A stretch of 64,000 nucleotides of DNA from assembly GCF_041242975.1 (NCBI RefSeq), contig NZ_CP162488.1, positions 2,656,001-2,720,000 of the forward strand, written 5' to 3'. The notes below the pieces were generated by a model that was not told the origin of the DNA, ran no database searches, and saw nothing but the letters and a program-made list of their open reading frames with translations. Position numbers and translations under genes: made by a program. How positions within the stretch are numbered: the first letter of the stretch is position 1; every line of letters starts with the position of its first letter. This DNA is from Xanthomonas sp. DAR 35659 (GTDB taxonomy: Bacteria; Pseudomonadota; Gammaproteobacteria; Xanthomonadales; Xanthomonadaceae). Positions 33,646 through 45,292 of this stretch are shown one piece after another.

Positions 33646-35258
33646 AACAGGGATTCCGTCAATCGATGGCCTGGCTGCACACCTGGAGCGGCCTGCTGGT
33701 GTCGTGGGTGCTGCTGCTGATCTTCATGGCCGGCACCGCCAGCTACTTCCGCAACGAGATCAGCCGCTGGATGCGGCCGGAACTGCCACGCGCGCAACTC
33801 GCCACCGACGTGGTGGCCGCGCGCGCGGTGGCGCTGTTGCAACGCGAAGCCCCGCGGTCGCCGCAATGGTTCGTGTCGCTGGCCAACCCGCGCGCGCCGT
33901 TCACCGATCTGTTCTGGCGCAACCCGCCGCCGGCCGACGGCGCCCGCCAGAGCCGCAAGCAGATGTTCGGCAGCGCGCTGCTGGACCCGCTCAGCGGCGA
34001 GGCCAGCCAGACCCGCGACACCCGCGGCGGCGATTTCTTCTACCGCCTGCACTTCGACCTGCACTACATGCCGGCACTGTGGGCGCGCTATATCGTCGGT
34101 TTCTGCGCCATGTTCATGCTGGTGGCGATCATCAGCGGGGTGATCACCCACAAGAAGATCTTCAAGGACTTCTTCACCTTCCGTCCGGCCAAGGGCCAGC
34201 GCTCGTGGCTGGATTTCCATAACGCCAGCGCGGTGCTGGCCCTGCCCTACCACGCGATGATCACCTATACCGGGCTGCTCACGCTGATGCTGATGTACCT
34301 GCCCTGGAGTATCCGGACCGCCTACCCGGACGCCGAGCAGGCGTTCTATGCCGAGGCCTTCCAGGAGCCGCAGAACCTGCGCGAGGCCAGCGGCACGCCC
34401 GGACACATGCTGCCGATCGCGCAACTGCTGGACGTGGCGCGCCGCGAATGGGGCGCGCAGGCGCCCATCGCCGGCTTCACCGTGTACAACGCCGGCGACG
34501 CCGCCGCGGCCATCCAGATCCGCCAGGGCGACGGCCAACGCCTGGGCTACACCACGCCCTCGCTGCTGCTGGACGCGGCCAGCGGCCAGATCCTTGGCCG
34601 CAGCGGCGCGCTCGGCGCCGCCGCGCAAACCCGCAGCACCCTGTACGGCCTGCACCTGGCGCACTTCGCCGGGCCCTGGCTGCGTTGGCTGTTCTTCGGT
34701 TGCGGCCTGCTCGGCTGCCTGATGGTGGCCAGCGGCGCAATCCTGTGGGCGGTCAAGGAGCGGCCCAAGCACGCCAAGGCCGGCCGGATCGGCTTCGGCC
34801 TGCGCCTGGTCGACGCGCTCAACATCGGCACCGTGGCCGGGCTACCAATCGCCTTCGCCGCCTATTTCTGGGGCAACCGGCTGCTGCCGTTGCACCTGGA
34901 GGCGCGCCCGGAGCGCGAAGCGGCCGTGTTCTTCCTCGCCTGGGCGGCGGCCCTGGTTGCCGCCCAGGTGTGGCCGAAGCGAGCGATGTGGTCCTGGCAA
35001 CTGTATGCCGGCGCGGCGCTGTTCGGCTTGCTGCCGCTGCTCAATGCCGTCACCACCGATGCGCATCTGGGCGTGAGCCTGCTGGCCGGCGACTGGGCGC
35101 TGGCCGGGTTCGACCTGGTCTGCCTCGCGTTGGGCCTGGCCCTGGCACTGGCCGCGCGGCGCATGCAACGCTGGCAGCCGCCGTTGTCGGCGGCCGAACG
35201 CCGCGCCCGCGAGCGCGGCGGGTCGACCAAGCCGGTCCTGGCCACGGAGGGCGCATGA
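33642..35258 (+). CDS. PepSY-associated TM protein (PiuB-type iron reductase family)
   Basis: The protein has 538 residues with about seven membrane helices. The family's start MAWLHTWSGLLVSWVLLLIF and later HFDLHYMPALWARYIVGF, WLDFHNASAVLALPYHAMI and GLHLAHFAGPWLRWLFF carry the conserved histidines likely to bind heme. It is full length. Members are thought to reduce ferric siderophores at the inner membrane. It is coupled by ATGA overlaps to both flanking small genes. Confidence 0.85.
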   Translation: MKQGFRQSMAWLHTWSGLLVSWVLLLIFMAGTASYFRNEISRWMRPELPRAQLATDVVAARAVALLQREAPRSPQWFVSLANPRAPFTDLFWRNPPPADGARQSRKQMFGSALLDPLSGEASQTRDTRGGDFFYRLHFDLHYMPALWARYIVGFCAMFMLVAIISGVITHKKIFKDFFTFRPAKGQRSWLDFHNASAVLALPYHAMITYTGLLTLMLMYLPWSIRTAYPDAEQAFYAEAFQEPQNLREASGTPGHMLPIAQLLDVARREWGAQAPIAGFTVYNAGDAAAAIQIRQGDGQRLGYTTPSLLLDAASGQILGRSGALGAAAQTRSTLYGLHLAHFAGPWLRWLFFGCGLLGCLMVASGAILWAVKERPKHAKAGRIGFGLRLVDALNIGTVAGLPIAFAAYFWGNRLLPLHLEARPEREAAVFFLAWAAALVAAQVWPKRAMWSWQLYAGAALFGLLPLLNAVTTDAHLGVSLLAGDWALAGFDLVCLALGLALALAARRMQRWQPPLSAAERRARERGGSTKPVLATEGA

Positions 35259-35587
35259 CCCTGCTCGGCCTGTGCCTGGCCTTCTCCGGCTTCGTCGCCC
35301 TGTGCCTGGGCATGGAAAAGCACCAGCTCGACCTGTACGGCGCACGCCGCGCCACCGCGCCGCGCCTGCGGCAACTGCAGGCGGCCGGCTGGCTGCTGCT
35401 GGGCGCGGCGCTCGCCTGCTGCGTGGCCGCGCGCGGCTGGGGCATCGGCCCGGTGCTGTGGGTGGGTTCGCTCAGCGCCAGCGCGGCCCTGCTGACCCTG
35501 GGCCTGTTGCCGTACCGGCCGCGGCTGATCGTGCCCCTGGCGCTGCTGGCGCCGCCGCTGGGCGTGGGCGCCGCCCTGCTGGGCTAA
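35255..35587 (+). CDS. DUF3325 small membrane protein
   Basis: The protein has 110 residues and three to four membrane helices. The start TLLGLCLAFSGFVALCLGMEKHQLDLYG is typical of DUF3325, including the conserved KHxxD segment. It regularly follows PepSY membrane proteins in iron loci. Function unknown. Its 3' end lies 16 bp from the end of crcB on the opposite strand. Confidence 0.75.
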   Translation: MTLLGLCLAFSGFVALCLGMEKHQLDLYGARRATAPRLRQLQAAGWLLLGAALACCVAARGWGIGPVLWVGSLSASAALLTLGLLPYRPRLIVPLALLAPPLGVGAALLG

Positions 35588-35603
35588 GCGCCCGCCCGGC
35601 CGC

Positions 35604-36023
35604 TCAGCGGGCGGCGGTCACCGCCGGCGGCCGCAGTTCCGCGGCGGTGCGCGCGCCGGCGAACACCAATGCCAGCCCCGCCACCAGGGTGATCGCCAGG
35701 TACAGCGGCACCATGCCGCCGCGCCCGTTGCGCAGGAACACCAGGCTTTCCATCATCAGCGAGGAGAACGTGGTCAGGCCGCCGAGCAGGCCGACGATCA
35801 GCAGCGCCCGCCAGTACGGCGCGCTGGCGCCCTTGCCTTCGATCCACACCAGCAGGAAGCCGCCGAAGAACGCGCCGACCAGGTTCACCGTCAGCGTGCC
35901 CCACGGGAAGCCGGCGCCGTAGCGCTGCAGCAGCGCGCTGCCGATGGCGAAGCGCAGTCCGGAACCGACCGCGCCGCCGGCCATGGCCAGCAGCAACTGC
36001 TGCCACCACATCGCGAAATTCAT
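35604..36023 (-). CDS. crcB: Fluoride exporter CrcB (Fluc)
   Basis: The protein has 139 residues. I chose ATG 36023 because GGAGG lies 6 nt upstream; the in-frame ATG 36035 precedes that site. Four helices are visible, with the family motifs [29 protein letters not shown] and [15 protein letters not shown]. It forms a dimeric fluoride channel. A fluoride riboswitch sits in its leader, so the gene should be induced by fluoride. Confidence 0.95.
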   Translation of the reverse strand: MNFAMWWQQLLLAMAGGAVGSGLRFAIGSALLQRYGAGFPWGTLTVNLVGAFFGGFLLVWIEGKGASAPYWRALLIVGLLGGLTTFSSLMMESLVFLRNGRGGMVPLYLAITLVAGLALVFAGARTAAELRPPAVTAAR

Positions 36024-36104
36024 GGCTGCCTCCACGCGCTGGCGGGGTGACGTTGGCGGGCGAAACAGGCGGACATCGGCATCGTGGTCTCCAAAATGGG
36101 CGAT

Positions 36105-36197
36105 GCCGGGGCACAGGCCTGCCGCCCCGGCGGGGGTGGGCAGGCATCATCAGCGCGCAGGTGCTGCGGGCGGTTCGAGGAGGAATGCCATCTCCTG
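36105..36197 (-). ncRNA. Fluoride riboswitch (crcB motif) with downstream hairpin
   Basis: On the minus strand 36197-36140 reads GGAGATGGCATTCCTCC, then GAACCGCC, a short stem, and GCTGATGATGCCTGC. These are the conserved blocks of the fluoride aptamer, including GATGGCATTCC and CTGATG; GGCAT can pair with ATGCC as the pseudoknot. An 8-bp perfect hairpin (GCCGGGGC...GCCCCGGC, 36131-36105) follows, with TTTT 7-8 nt later, and may be the expression platform. The aptamer starts 9 bp after the rarA stop and ends 116 nt before the crcB start, so readthrough from rarA is possible. Confidence 0.88.
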
Positions 36198-36205
36198 AAA
36201 CGCGA

Positions 36206-37579
36206 TTATGCGCGGGGCGGCTTGGCCTTGTCAGCCCGCGCCTGCTCGCGCGCGGCGCGCAGGCGGTCGAGCTTGTCCTTGAGCTTGATCTCCAGGCCAC
36301 GCTCCACCGGCCGGTAGTACACCCGCTCGCCCATCGCATCGGGAAAGCCGGTCTGGTCCAGCGCGATGCCGCCTTCGGCGTCGTGGTCGTACTGGTAGTC
36401 GGCGCCGTAGCCCAGGCTCTTCATCAGCTTGGTCGGCGCGTTGCGCAGGTGCAGCGGTACCTCCTGGGTGCCGCTCTCGCGCACCTCGGCCTTGGCCTGG
36501 TTGAACGCGGCATAGCCGGCATTGGACTTGGCGGTGCTGGCCAGGTACAGCACCAGTTGCGCGAACGCCAGTTCGCCTTCCGGGCTGCCCAGGCGCTCGT
36601 AGATGTCCCAGGCTTCCAGCGCCATGGACTGCGCGCGCGGGTCGGCCAGGCCGATGTCCTCGATCGCCATGCGGGTCAGCCGCCGCGCCAGGTAGGCCGG
36701 GTCGCAACCGCCGTCGAGCATGCGCGTGAGCCAGTACAGCGCCGCGTCCGGGTTGGAACTGCGCACCGACTTGTGCAGCGCCGAGATCTGGTCGTAGAAC
36801 TGCTCGCCGCCCTTGTCGAAGCGGCGGGTGCGGTCGGCCAGCACCTGCTGCAGCGTCTGCGCGGTGATCTCGCCACCCTCGTCCTGGGCCAGTTCGGCGG
36901 CGATCTCCAGCAAGGTCAGCGCACGCCGCACGTCGCCATCGGCGGCACTGGCGATCTCCAGCAGTGCCGCGTCGGAGACCCGCAGCGCCTCCTCGCCCAG
37001 GCCGCGCTCGCTGTCGTGCAACGCCCGCTGCAGCGCCTCGACGATGTCCTGCGGCGACACCGACTCCAGCACATGCACGCGGCAGCGCGACAGCAGCGCC
37101 GAGTTCAGCTCGAACGAGGGATTCTCGGTGGTGGCGCCGACGAACAGGATGGTGCCGCGCTCGATATGCGGCAGGAACGCGTCCTGCTGCGCCTTGTTGA
37201 AGCGGTGCACCTCGTCGACGAACAGCACGGTGCGGCGCCCGTCGGCGAAACGCTGCGCGGCCTCGGCCAGCACCAGCCGCACCTCCGGCAGGCCGGACAG
37301 CACCGCCGAGATCGCCTTGAACTCGGCCTCGGCGTACTGCGCCAGCAGCAGCGCCAGCGTGGTCTTGCCGCAGCCCGGCGGCCCCCACAGGATCATCGAA
37401 TGCACCCGCCCGGAGGCGACCGCGCGGCGCAGCGCGCTGGTCGGGGCCAGCAGGCGCTTCTGCCCGACCATCTCGTCGAGCGTGCGCGGGCGCATGCGCT
37501 CGGCCAGCGGGCGCATGGCCTCGCGATCCACGCTCAGCAGATCGGGAGTATCGGAAGCGAGGGGTCTGCGTTTGGCCAT
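36206..37579 (-). CDS. rarA: Replication-associated recombination protein RarA (MgsA)
   Basis: The protein has 457 residues from ATG 37579; GTG 37585 is an alternative. AAA+ motifs are clear: Walker A in WGPPGCGKTT, Walker B in TVLFVDEVHRFNKAQQD, sensor 1 in FVGATTENPSFE and an arginine finger in LLSRCRV. The C-terminal tetramerisation part has KSVRSSNPDAALYWLTRML and AKSNAGYAAFNQAK. It acts at stalled replication forks. In E. coli it neighbours lolA and ftsK, as here, apart from the inserted metal exporter. Confidence 0.97.
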   Translation of the reverse strand: MAKRRPLASDTPDLLSVDREAMRPLAERMRPRTLDEMVGQKRLLAPTSALRRAVASGRVHSMILWGPPGCGKTTLALLLAQYAEAEFKAISAVLSGLPEVRLVLAEAAQRFADGRRTVLFVDEVHRFNKAQQDAFLPHIERGTILFVGATTENPSFELNSALLSRCRVHVLESVSPQDIVEALQRALHDSERGLGEEALRVSDAALLEIASAADGDVRRALTLLEIAAELAQDEGGEITAQTLQQVLADRTRRFDKGGEQFYDQISALHKSVRSSNPDAALYWLTRMLDGGCDPAYLARRLTRMAIEDIGLADPRAQSMALEAWDIYERLGSPEGELAFAQLVLYLASTAKSNAGYAAFNQAKAEVRESGTQEVPLHLRNAPTKLMKSLGYGADYQYDHDAEGGIALDQTGFPDAMGERVYYRPVERGLEIKLKDKLDRLRAAREQARADKAKPPRA

Positions 37580-37722
37580 GCGCACATTCTACCGTCGCCG
37601 CCCGTGCACGCCGTGCCGCCGGGCGCGGCGGCCAAGGCGCCGATGCCGCCGCCGCCGCGCTTCGCGGTGCCGCCGCCGACGCTAGAATCGCGGCATCCCC
37701 TCCCCGCCCGGCCGACGCCGCC

Positions 37723-38862
37723 ATGAGCCACCACGACACGCTGGACGCGTTCACCCATCACCACGATTTCCTCGGCGCACGCCATGAGCGCAATGCGCGT
37801 CGCACCTGGTCGGTGGTCGCGCTGACCGCGGCGATGATGCTCGTGGAGATCGTCGCCGGCTGGTGGACCGGTTCGATGGCGCTGCTGGCCGACGGCCTGC
37901 ACATGGCCACCCACGCCGGCGCGCTGTCGCTGGCCGGCTTCGCGTACTGGTTCGCGCGGCGGCATCGGCACGATCCGCGTTTCAGTTTCGGCACCGGCAA
38001 GGTCGGCGACCTGGCGGGCTTTTCCAGTGCGTTGATCCTGGCCCTGATCGCGCTGGGCATCGGCGTGGAGTCGGCGCTGCGGCTGGCGCAGCCGGTGCGG
38101 ATCGCCTACGACGAGGCCTTGTGGATCGCGGCGCTGGGCCTGCTGGTGAACCTGCTCAGCGCCTGGATGCTCGGCGCCGACCACCACCATGACCACCACC
38201 ACGGTCATGGGCACGGACATGGTCACGGCCATGGCCATGGCCATGGCCATCACCACGATCGCCCGCATGGCCATGCGCATGCCGCCCCTACCGCGCATCG
38301 ACATGGCCAACACGCGCACGGACACGGCGATGCGCATGACCACGATCACGGCGATCACGACGATCATGGGCACGGCCACACGCATGCGCACGCACACGTC
38401 GCCCCCGTGCAGGCGGGCGGCCACGACGGCCATGCCCACGCCGACCACAATCTGCGGTCGGCCTACATGCACGTGCTGGCCGACGCGCTGACCTCGGTGC
38501 TGGCGATCGTCGCGCTGCTGCTGGCCAAGTACCTGGGCTGGGCGTGGACCGATGCGCTGATGGGCATTGTCGGCGCCATCGTCATAGCGCGCTGGTCGCT
38601 GGCGCTGCTGCGCGACACCGGCGCGGTCTTGCTCGACGCCTCGGCACCGGCCGCCTTGCAGGCGCAGATCCGGGAACGCCTGGAACAGGACGACGAGCGC
38701 ATCGCCGACCTGCACGTATGGCGGGTCGGCCCCGGCCAGCATGCGGCAATCGTGTCGTTGGTGACGCACCGGCCGCGCCCGGCGGCGTTCTACCACGCGC
38801 GGCTGCACGGCGTGGCCACGCTGGGGCATGTCAGCATCGAAGTGCAGGCCTGCCCGGACTGA
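37723..38862 (+). CDS. dmeF: Cation diffusion facilitator with very His-rich loop (DmeF-like)
   Basis: The protein has 379 residues and six membrane helices. Metal-site motifs are GSMALLADGLHMATHAGALS in helix 2 and AYMHVLADALTSVLAIVALL in helix 5, each with the H/D-x3-D pattern. Between helices 4 and 5, about 80 residues (roughly 150-240) are dominated by His with Asp/Gly, encoded in part by tandem GGCCAT units near 38225-38250. Cobalt/nickel exporters of the DmeF group have such linkers. Zinc or cadmium is also possible. It separates rarA from lolA and looks inserted. Confidence 0.85.
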   Translation: MSHHDTLDAFTHHHDFLGARHERNARRTWSVVALTAAMMLVEIVAGWWTGSMALLADGLHMATHAGALSLAGFAYWFARRHRHDPRFSFGTGKVGDLAGFSSALILALIALGIGVESALRLAQPVRIAYDEALWIAALGLLVNLLSAWMLGADHHHDHHHGHGHGHGHGHGHGHGHHHDRPHGHAHAAPTAHRHGQHAHGHGDAHDHDHGDHDDHGHGHTHAHAHVAPVQAGGHDGHAHADHNLRSAYMHVLADALTSVLAIVALLLAKYLGWAWTDALMGIVGAIVIARWSLALLRDTGAVLLDASAPAALQAQIRERLEQDDERIADLHVWRVGPGQHAAIVSLVTHRPRPAAFYHARLHGVATLGHVSIEVQACPD

Positions 38863-38942
38863 TACGCCGGCCGGCGCCGACGGCCAGGCGCCGGCGCGAG
38901 ACCGCTCCGCCGCGGCCGAAGCCCGCGGCGGTTAGTGCCGGG

Positions 38943-39569
38943 TCAGTTGTCGCCGACCACGTCCACGCCCTTGTCCGGCACGTAGCGGAAGGTGCCGGCG
39001 GCGAAGCTCGGGTTGCGCTGCCAGCCGCTGAAGCGGATCTCGGTGCGCTGGCCGACCGCATCGACCACTTCCATCCGCGCCAGGCCGTTGCCGTCGAAGC
39101 CGAGCTTGGCGATCTGGAAGCTGGCCTCGGTGTCCACCTTCGGCGTCAGCGACAGCCATTGCAGGCCGTCGCGGGCCACCGCCTCCTCGCTGACGTCGTA
39201 CTGGCGGTCCAGCTTGCCCGGATCGATCAAGGCGGTCAGCGGGCTGCTCTGCTCCTCGGCGCCCTGGGTGCGCACGGTGACCTGCTTGAGGTCCGGATCG
39301 TAGACCCAGACCTTGGCGCCGTCGGCGACGATCAGTTGCTCGTAGGGCTTGCGGTACTCCCAGCGGAACAGGCGCGGCGCCGACAGCGCGACGCGGCCGC
39401 TGGCGCTTTCCTTCAGCGTGCCCTTGCCGTCGTAGACCTTCTGCGCGAACTGGCCGTCCAGCCCCTTGAGCCCGCGGGTGAAGCTGGTGAGGTCCTCGCG
39501 GGCGCCGGCGAAGGCGCTGCCGGCCAGCAACGCGGTGGCGAGGACGGTATAGCGAAGTGTGCGAAGCAT
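38943..39569 (-). CDS. lolA: Outer-membrane lipoprotein carrier LolA
   Basis: The protein has 208 residues with a signal peptide ending at about SAFA. The half-barrel pattern is readable: LDGQFAQKVYDGKGTLKESASG, RLFRWEYRKPYEQLIVADGAKVWVYDPDL, and LTALIDP. The R in FRWEY is the conserved lid arginine. It carries lipoproteins across the periplasm to LolB. It lies 73 bp downstream of the transglutaminase-like gene, in the conserved ftsK-lolA neighbourhood. Confidence 0.96.
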   Translation of the reverse strand: MLRTLRYTVLATALLAGSAFAGAREDLTSFTRGLKGLDGQFAQKVYDGKGTLKESASGRVALSAPRLFRWEYRKPYEQLIVADGAKVWVYDPDLKQVTVRTQGAEEQSSPLTALIDPGKLDRQYDVSEEAVARDGLQWLSLTPKVDTEASFQIAKLGFDGNGLARMEVVDAVGQRTEIRFSGWQRNPSFAAGTFRYVPDKGVDVVGDN

Positions 39570-39642
39570 GCCGATGAGGTTCCGGATGGGATGGAGGAAG
39601 TGTGCCGGGGTCTTGCTGAATAGGCGATCAGACCCGCGCCGC

Positions 39643-41679
39643 TCAGTGACCGGTCTGCATGCGGCCGAGGTCGCCGTACAGGATCTGCCCGCGGAAGCCG
39701 CGCCGCACCTGCTGGTACAGCTCGCGGAACGCCGCGTAATCCTGCGGCTGGCACAGCGCCGCCGGGCCGTGGATCGCGCGCCGGTGCAGCGTGTGCGTGG
39801 CGGTCACCGTCTGCCCGTCGCGGACCCAGGTGGCGGTGTACTCGCCGGCCGCGTTGCGGAAGCGGGTGTCGGTCGGGATCGCGATGATCGGCACGCTGTC
39901 CGGGAAGGTCAGCCGGTAGGTCTCGCTGCGCGCGTTGTCGTTGCAGTAGAACGGGGTCAGGTTGCGCTCGGCCGAGGCGGTGCTGTAGACGCCGCGCACC
40001 GAATCGGCGCCGGGCATCAGCGGCAGGCTCATGCCGCCGACCACGCCGAAGTCGACGTAGTCGTCGGCGCGGAAGCGGTAGGCGTAGCCGAACGGCCGGC
40101 TCAGGTCCTGCGGCGCGCCCTGCAGCACCAGTTCGCCGCTGCCGTCGAAGCCGGACGTGGCGAGGATCGATTCCTCGATGCGGGTGCGGTTCTGCGCGTT
40201 GAGCTGCACGAACATCGTGCGCAGGCCGATCTCGCCGATCTGGCCGCTGTCCAGCCGGGTGGTGCCGCTCAGGCTGCCGTTGGCGGCGAAGCGGTAATCC
40301 GCCTCGGCCCGGTACAGGTTGACCCGCGCGTCGTTGGGCGTCGTGCGCGCCACCGTGCCGTCCGCGGTGTGCAGCACCGGCACGCCGAGATCGCCGGCCG
40401 GCAACTGGCCGAAGCGCGCATAGGGATTGGTCGAGTCCACGTACAGCTTGAACTCGGGCAGATAGGTGATGGCGTGGTTGAAGCGGCCAAGCACCGGCAC
40501 GTCGGGCAGGGTCGGCCCGCCCTCGGCGCCGATCAGCACCGGCGTGCTGGCGATGCCCTTGGCCGCCAGCAGCGCTTCCAGCACCACGGTGTGGTCCTTG
40601 CAGTCGCCGTAATGGTTGTCGAGGATGCTGTCGGCGCTGTTCGGCTCCAGCCCGCCGTTGCCCAGGTAGACCGCGACGTAGCGGATGTTGCGCGCCACCC
40701 ACTCGTACAGCGCCGCGGCCTGCGCGCGGCGGTCGCCGATGCCGGCGGTGATCTGCTCGGCGCGGGCGCGGACCTTGGGCGTGACCTGCGCGGCCACGCC
40801 GCTGCTGCGCTGGTAGGCCTGGCCCATCTGCGACCAGCGGCGGAAGCTGCTGGCCATGATGGTCGGGCTGAACTCCCAGGTCGCCGCCGCCCAGTTCTGG
40901 CTCTTCATCGGCTCGCGGCGGCTGTAGCGCCATTCCCAGCGCGCCTGGCCGCCGTCGATCGTCGGCGTGTCGCTGCCCTGCACGCCGCGCGTGTACAGGT
41001 GCATCGGCATGCGCCGCGGCGCGACCAGGGTGACCGTGGCGTCGTCGTACTGGGAGAACACGCTGAAGGTTTCCCACAGGCTGAAATAGCCGGGGAAATA
41101 CGGCACGTTCTGGGTGCGCCGCACCCGGTACACCAGCCGCGTGCCCGGCATCAGGTTCGGGAACACCACCACCTTGACCTTGCGGTCGGCGTACATCGCC
41201 GCCGAGGCGCTGGAATAGCTTTCCTGGGTGTAGATCTTGTCGGCCGGCACGTCGTGGCGCAGCCCGTCCGGGGTGATCGCGTAGGCGGCCAGCACCTCCA
41301 GCGTCTCCAGCTTTTCGCTGTAGCTCAGCCGCACCTGGCTGAACTTGTCCACGCCGGCCTTGGTCTTGAGCAGCAGTTCGTACTCGTCGGTCTCCACGCT
41401 GCTGGCGTCGTCGCGCACTTCGTAGTCGGCGCGATAGCGCACGTAGCTGTAGTTGTTGGCGACCTCGGGCGTGGCGGTCGCCGCGCCCTGCGCCGCGGCG
41501 GCGGGCGCCGGCTGCGCCATGGCGGGGCCGCAGATCGCCGCCAGCAGCACGCCCCACCCCCACGCGGCGGTGCGGGGCGACGGCGACGCACGCCGGTGGT
41601 CGCCGGTCTCGCGCCCGCGGCCGCGCCGGGCGGCCGGCGCGGAGGCGAAGCGCACTGCGGGCGGCGACGGACGCGTCAC
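39643..41679 (-). CDS. DUF3857 / transglutaminase-like exported protein
   Basis: The protein has about 678 residues. No ATG fits; I place the start at GTG 41679, which overlaps the ftsK stop as GTGA. It gives a long Arg-rich lead before the hydrophobic signal core ([16 protein letters not shown]). A DUF3857 region with [17 protein letters not shown] and [16 protein letters not shown] comes first. It is followed by a transglutaminase core with Cys about 360 in [15 protein letters not shown], His in FNHAITYL and Asp in VDSTNP, so the triad is intact. Function is unknown. Translational coupling to ftsK is unusual for an exported protein. Confidence 0.8.
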   Translation of the reverse strand: MTRPSPPAVRFASAPAARRGRGRETGDHRRASPSPRTAAWGWGVLLAAICGPAMAQPAPAAAAQGAATATPEVANNYSYVRYRADYEVRDDASSVETDEYELLLKTKAGVDKFSQVRLSYSEKLETLEVLAAYAITPDGLRHDVPADKIYTQESYSSASAAMYADRKVKVVVFPNLMPGTRLVYRVRRTQNVPYFPGYFSLWETFSVFSQYDDATVTLVAPRRMPMHLYTRGVQGSDTPTIDGGQARWEWRYSRREPMKSQNWAAATWEFSPTIMASSFRRWSQMGQAYQRSSGVAAQVTPKVRARAEQITAGIGDRRAQAAALYEWVARNIRYVAVYLGNGGLEPNSADSILDNHYGDCKDHTVVLEALLAAKGIASTPVLIGAEGGPTLPDVPVLGRFNHAITYLPEFKLYVDSTNPYARFGQLPAGDLGVPVLHTADGTVARTTPNDARVNLYRAEADYRFAANGSLSGTTRLDSGQIGEIGLRTMFVQLNAQNRTRIEESILATSGFDGSGELVLQGAPQDLSRPFGYAYRFRADDYVDFGVVGGMSLPLMPGADSVRGVYSTASAERNLTPFYCNDNARSETYRLTFPDSVPIIAIPTDTRFRNAAGEYTATWVRDGQTVTATHTLHRRAIHGPAALCQPQDYAAFRELYQQVRRGFRGQILYGDLGRMQTGH

Positions 41680-44030
41680 TTCGGCGGCGGCGGCGCCAGC
41701 ACGCTGCGGTCGCCGTTGTGTTCGGGCGGGCTGACCACGCCGGCGGCTTCCATCGCCTCGATCAGCCGCGCGGCGCGGTTGTAGCCGATCTTCAGCCGCC
41801 GCTGCACGCCGGAGATCGAGGCGCGGCGGGTCTCGGTGACGATGCGCAGGGCCTCGTCGTACAGCGGGTCGGATTCGTCGCCGCCGCCGCCGGCTTCGGG
41901 CAGGCCGGTGGCGCCGATCACGGTGCCGTCGCCCATGGTCTGCACCTCGTCCAGCACACCTTCGATGTAGTCGGCCGGGCCGCTGGCCTTGAGGTGCTCG
42001 ACCACCCGGTGCACTTCCTCGTCGCTGACGAAGGCGCCGTGCACACGGTCGGGCATCGCCGTGCCCGGCGGCAGGTACAGCATGTCGCCGTGGCCGAGCA
42101 GGGTCTCGGCGCCGGACTGGTCGAGGATGGTGCGCGAGTCGATCTTGGAGCTGACCTGGAACGCGATGCGGGTCGGGATGTTGGCCTTGATCAGGCCGGT
42201 GATCACGTCCACCGACGGGCGCTGCGTGGCCAGGATCAGGTGGATGCCGGCGGCGCGGGCCTTCTGCGCCAGGCGCGCGATCAGCTCCTCGACCTTCTTG
42301 CCGACGATCATCATCATGTCGGCGAATTCGTCGATGAAGATGACGATGAACGGCAGCGTGTCCAGCGGCCGCGGCGCCTCGGCCAGGTCCGGGTTGGGCT
42401 TGAACAGCGGATCCATCAGCGGCTGCCCGGCGTCCTGCGCGTCCTTGACCTTCTTGTTGAAGCCGGCCAGGTTGCGCACGCCCACCGCGCTCATCAGCTT
42501 GTAGCGGCGCTCCATCTCCGCCACGCACCAGCGCAGGCCGTTGGCGGCCTCCTTCATGTCGGTGACCACCGGCGCCAGCAGATGCGGGATGCCCTGGTAG
42601 ACACTCAGTTCGAGCATCTTCGGGTCGATCATCAGCATCCGCAGGTCCTTGGCCGAGGCCTTGTACAGCAGGCTCAGCACCATCGCGTTGACCGCCACCG
42701 ACTTGCCCGAGCCGGTGGTGCCGGCGACCAGCAGATGCGGCATGCGCGCCAGGTCGGCCACGGTCGGGCGCCCGGCGATGTCCTTGCCCAGGGCCAGGGT
42801 CAGGTGGCTGGCGGACTTGTCGTACTCCTTGGAGCGCAGCAGCTCGCTAAGGTAGATCATCTCGCGGCTGACGTTGGGGATTTCCAGGCCGATCACCGAC
42901 TTGCCCGGGATCACGTCGACCACGCGCACCGACTTCACCGACAGGCCGCGGGCGATGTCCTTGTCCAGCGAGCTGATCTGGCTGACCTTGATGCCCGGCG
43001 CCGGCTCGATCTCGAAGCGGGTGATCACCGGGCCCGGATAGGCGCCGACCACCTGCGCCTCGATGCGGAAGTCCTTGAGCTTGAACTCGATCTGCCGCGA
43101 CAGGGTTTCCAGGGTCTCCTCGGAGTAGCCCTTGGCCTGCGGCTTGGGATCGTCCAGCAGCGCCAGCGGCGGCACCCCGGACGGATCGCCGCCGGTGCCG
43201 TGGAACAGCGGGATCTGCTGCTCGCGCTTGGCGCGCTCGCTCTTCTCTACCACCGGCGCCGGCGGCGGTTCGATCTTGACCGGCTCGCGCTTGGCGCGCA
43301 CCTCGGCATCGACCTTGCGCACTTCCTGGCGTTCCTCGCGCAGCGCGCGGGTCTGCTGCCATTCGTTGGCCTGCTGGCTGCCGCGCCGGGCCAGCGCCGG
43401 CAGGGTCATCACCGCCTTGCCGATGCGCTCCATCACCGCGAACCAGGACAACCCGGTGGCCAGGGTGATCGACACCAGCAGCAGCACCAGCACGAACAGG
43501 TTGGCGCCGAGCGCGCCGAAGCCGGCGCCGACCGAGTTGCCGACCAGCTTGCCGAGGATGCCGCCGGCCGCGGCGACGTCGCCGGCGAACAGGCGCAGAT
43601 GCAGCAGCCCGGTGGCGGCGATCAGGAAACCGACGATGCCGACCAGGCGCAACGCCGGGCCCAGGTCGGCCTCGCCGTCGCCGTCCTGATCCATGCCGAA
43701 CAGCGCGATCCAGGAGATCGCACCGATCACCAGCGGCAGCAGGAACGCCACGTAGCCGAACAGTTGCAACAGCACGTCGGCGATCCAGGCGCCGAACTTG
43801 CCGCCCATGTTGTGCACCGGCGCGACCACGCTGCCGGTATGCGACCAGCCCGGGTCGGTCGCCGAATAGGTGGCCAGACTGGCCAGCAGGTACAGCAGCA
43901 GCGGCGCGATCGCGATCAGCGCCAGGTCGCGCCACAGCTTCTGCCGGCGCGGATTGGCCGCGGCGGCCTGCTTGCGTGCGGCCGCGTTGGCGCCCTGGGA
44001 TTTGCCGCGTTCCGGAACCTGCTTCGCCAC
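41676..44030 (-). CDS. ftsK: DNA translocase FtsK
   Basis: The protein has 784 residues from GTG 44030. Four membrane helices lie in the first ~200 residues, then a short Pro/Lys linker. The motor follows, with Walker [10 protein letters not shown] near residue 438, Walker B in [14 protein letters not shown], and [35 protein letters not shown] as usual. The C-terminal gamma domain ([34 protein letters not shown]) recognises KOPS sites. It moves sister chromosomes at the division septum. Confidence 0.97.
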   Translation of the reverse strand: MAKQVPERGKSQGANAAARKQAAAANPRRQKLWRDLALIAIAPLLLYLLASLATYSATDPGWSHTGSVVAPVHNMGGKFGAWIADVLLQLFGYVAFLLPLVIGAISWIALFGMDQDGDGEADLGPALRLVGIVGFLIAATGLLHLRLFAGDVAAAGGILGKLVGNSVGAGFGALGANLFVLVLLLVSITLATGLSWFAVMERIGKAVMTLPALARRGSQQANEWQQTRALREERQEVRKVDAEVRAKREPVKIEPPPAPVVEKSERAKREQQIPLFHGTGGDPSGVPPLALLDDPKPQAKGYSEETLETLSRQIEFKLKDFRIEAQVVGAYPGPVITRFEIEPAPGIKVSQISSLDKDIARGLSVKSVRVVDVIPGKSVIGLEIPNVSREMIYLSELLRSKEYDKSASHLTLALGKDIAGRPTVADLARMPHLLVAGTTGSGKSVAVNAMVLSLLYKASAKDLRMLMIDPKMLELSVYQGIPHLLAPVVTDMKEAANGLRWCVAEMERRYKLMSAVGVRNLAGFNKKVKDAQDAGQPLMDPLFKPNPDLAEAPRPLDTLPFIVIFIDEFADMMMIVGKKVEELIARLAQKARAAGIHLILATQRPSVDVITGLIKANIPTRIAFQVSSKIDSRTILDQSGAETLLGHGDMLYLPPGTAMPDRVHGAFVSDEEVHRVVEHLKASGPADYIEGVLDEVQTMGDGTVIGATGLPEAGGGGDESDPLYDEALRIVTETRRASISGVQRRLKIGYNRAARLIEAMEAAGVVSPPEHNGDRSVLAPPPPK

Positions 44031-45288
<1,258 letters not shown>

Positions 45289-45292
45289 GTCG

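Noticed and set aside
38169..38440. CRISPR-like or satellite repeat in the His-rich exporter
   Set aside because: The repeats are in-frame His/Gly/Asp codons within an intact gene, with no spacer structure.
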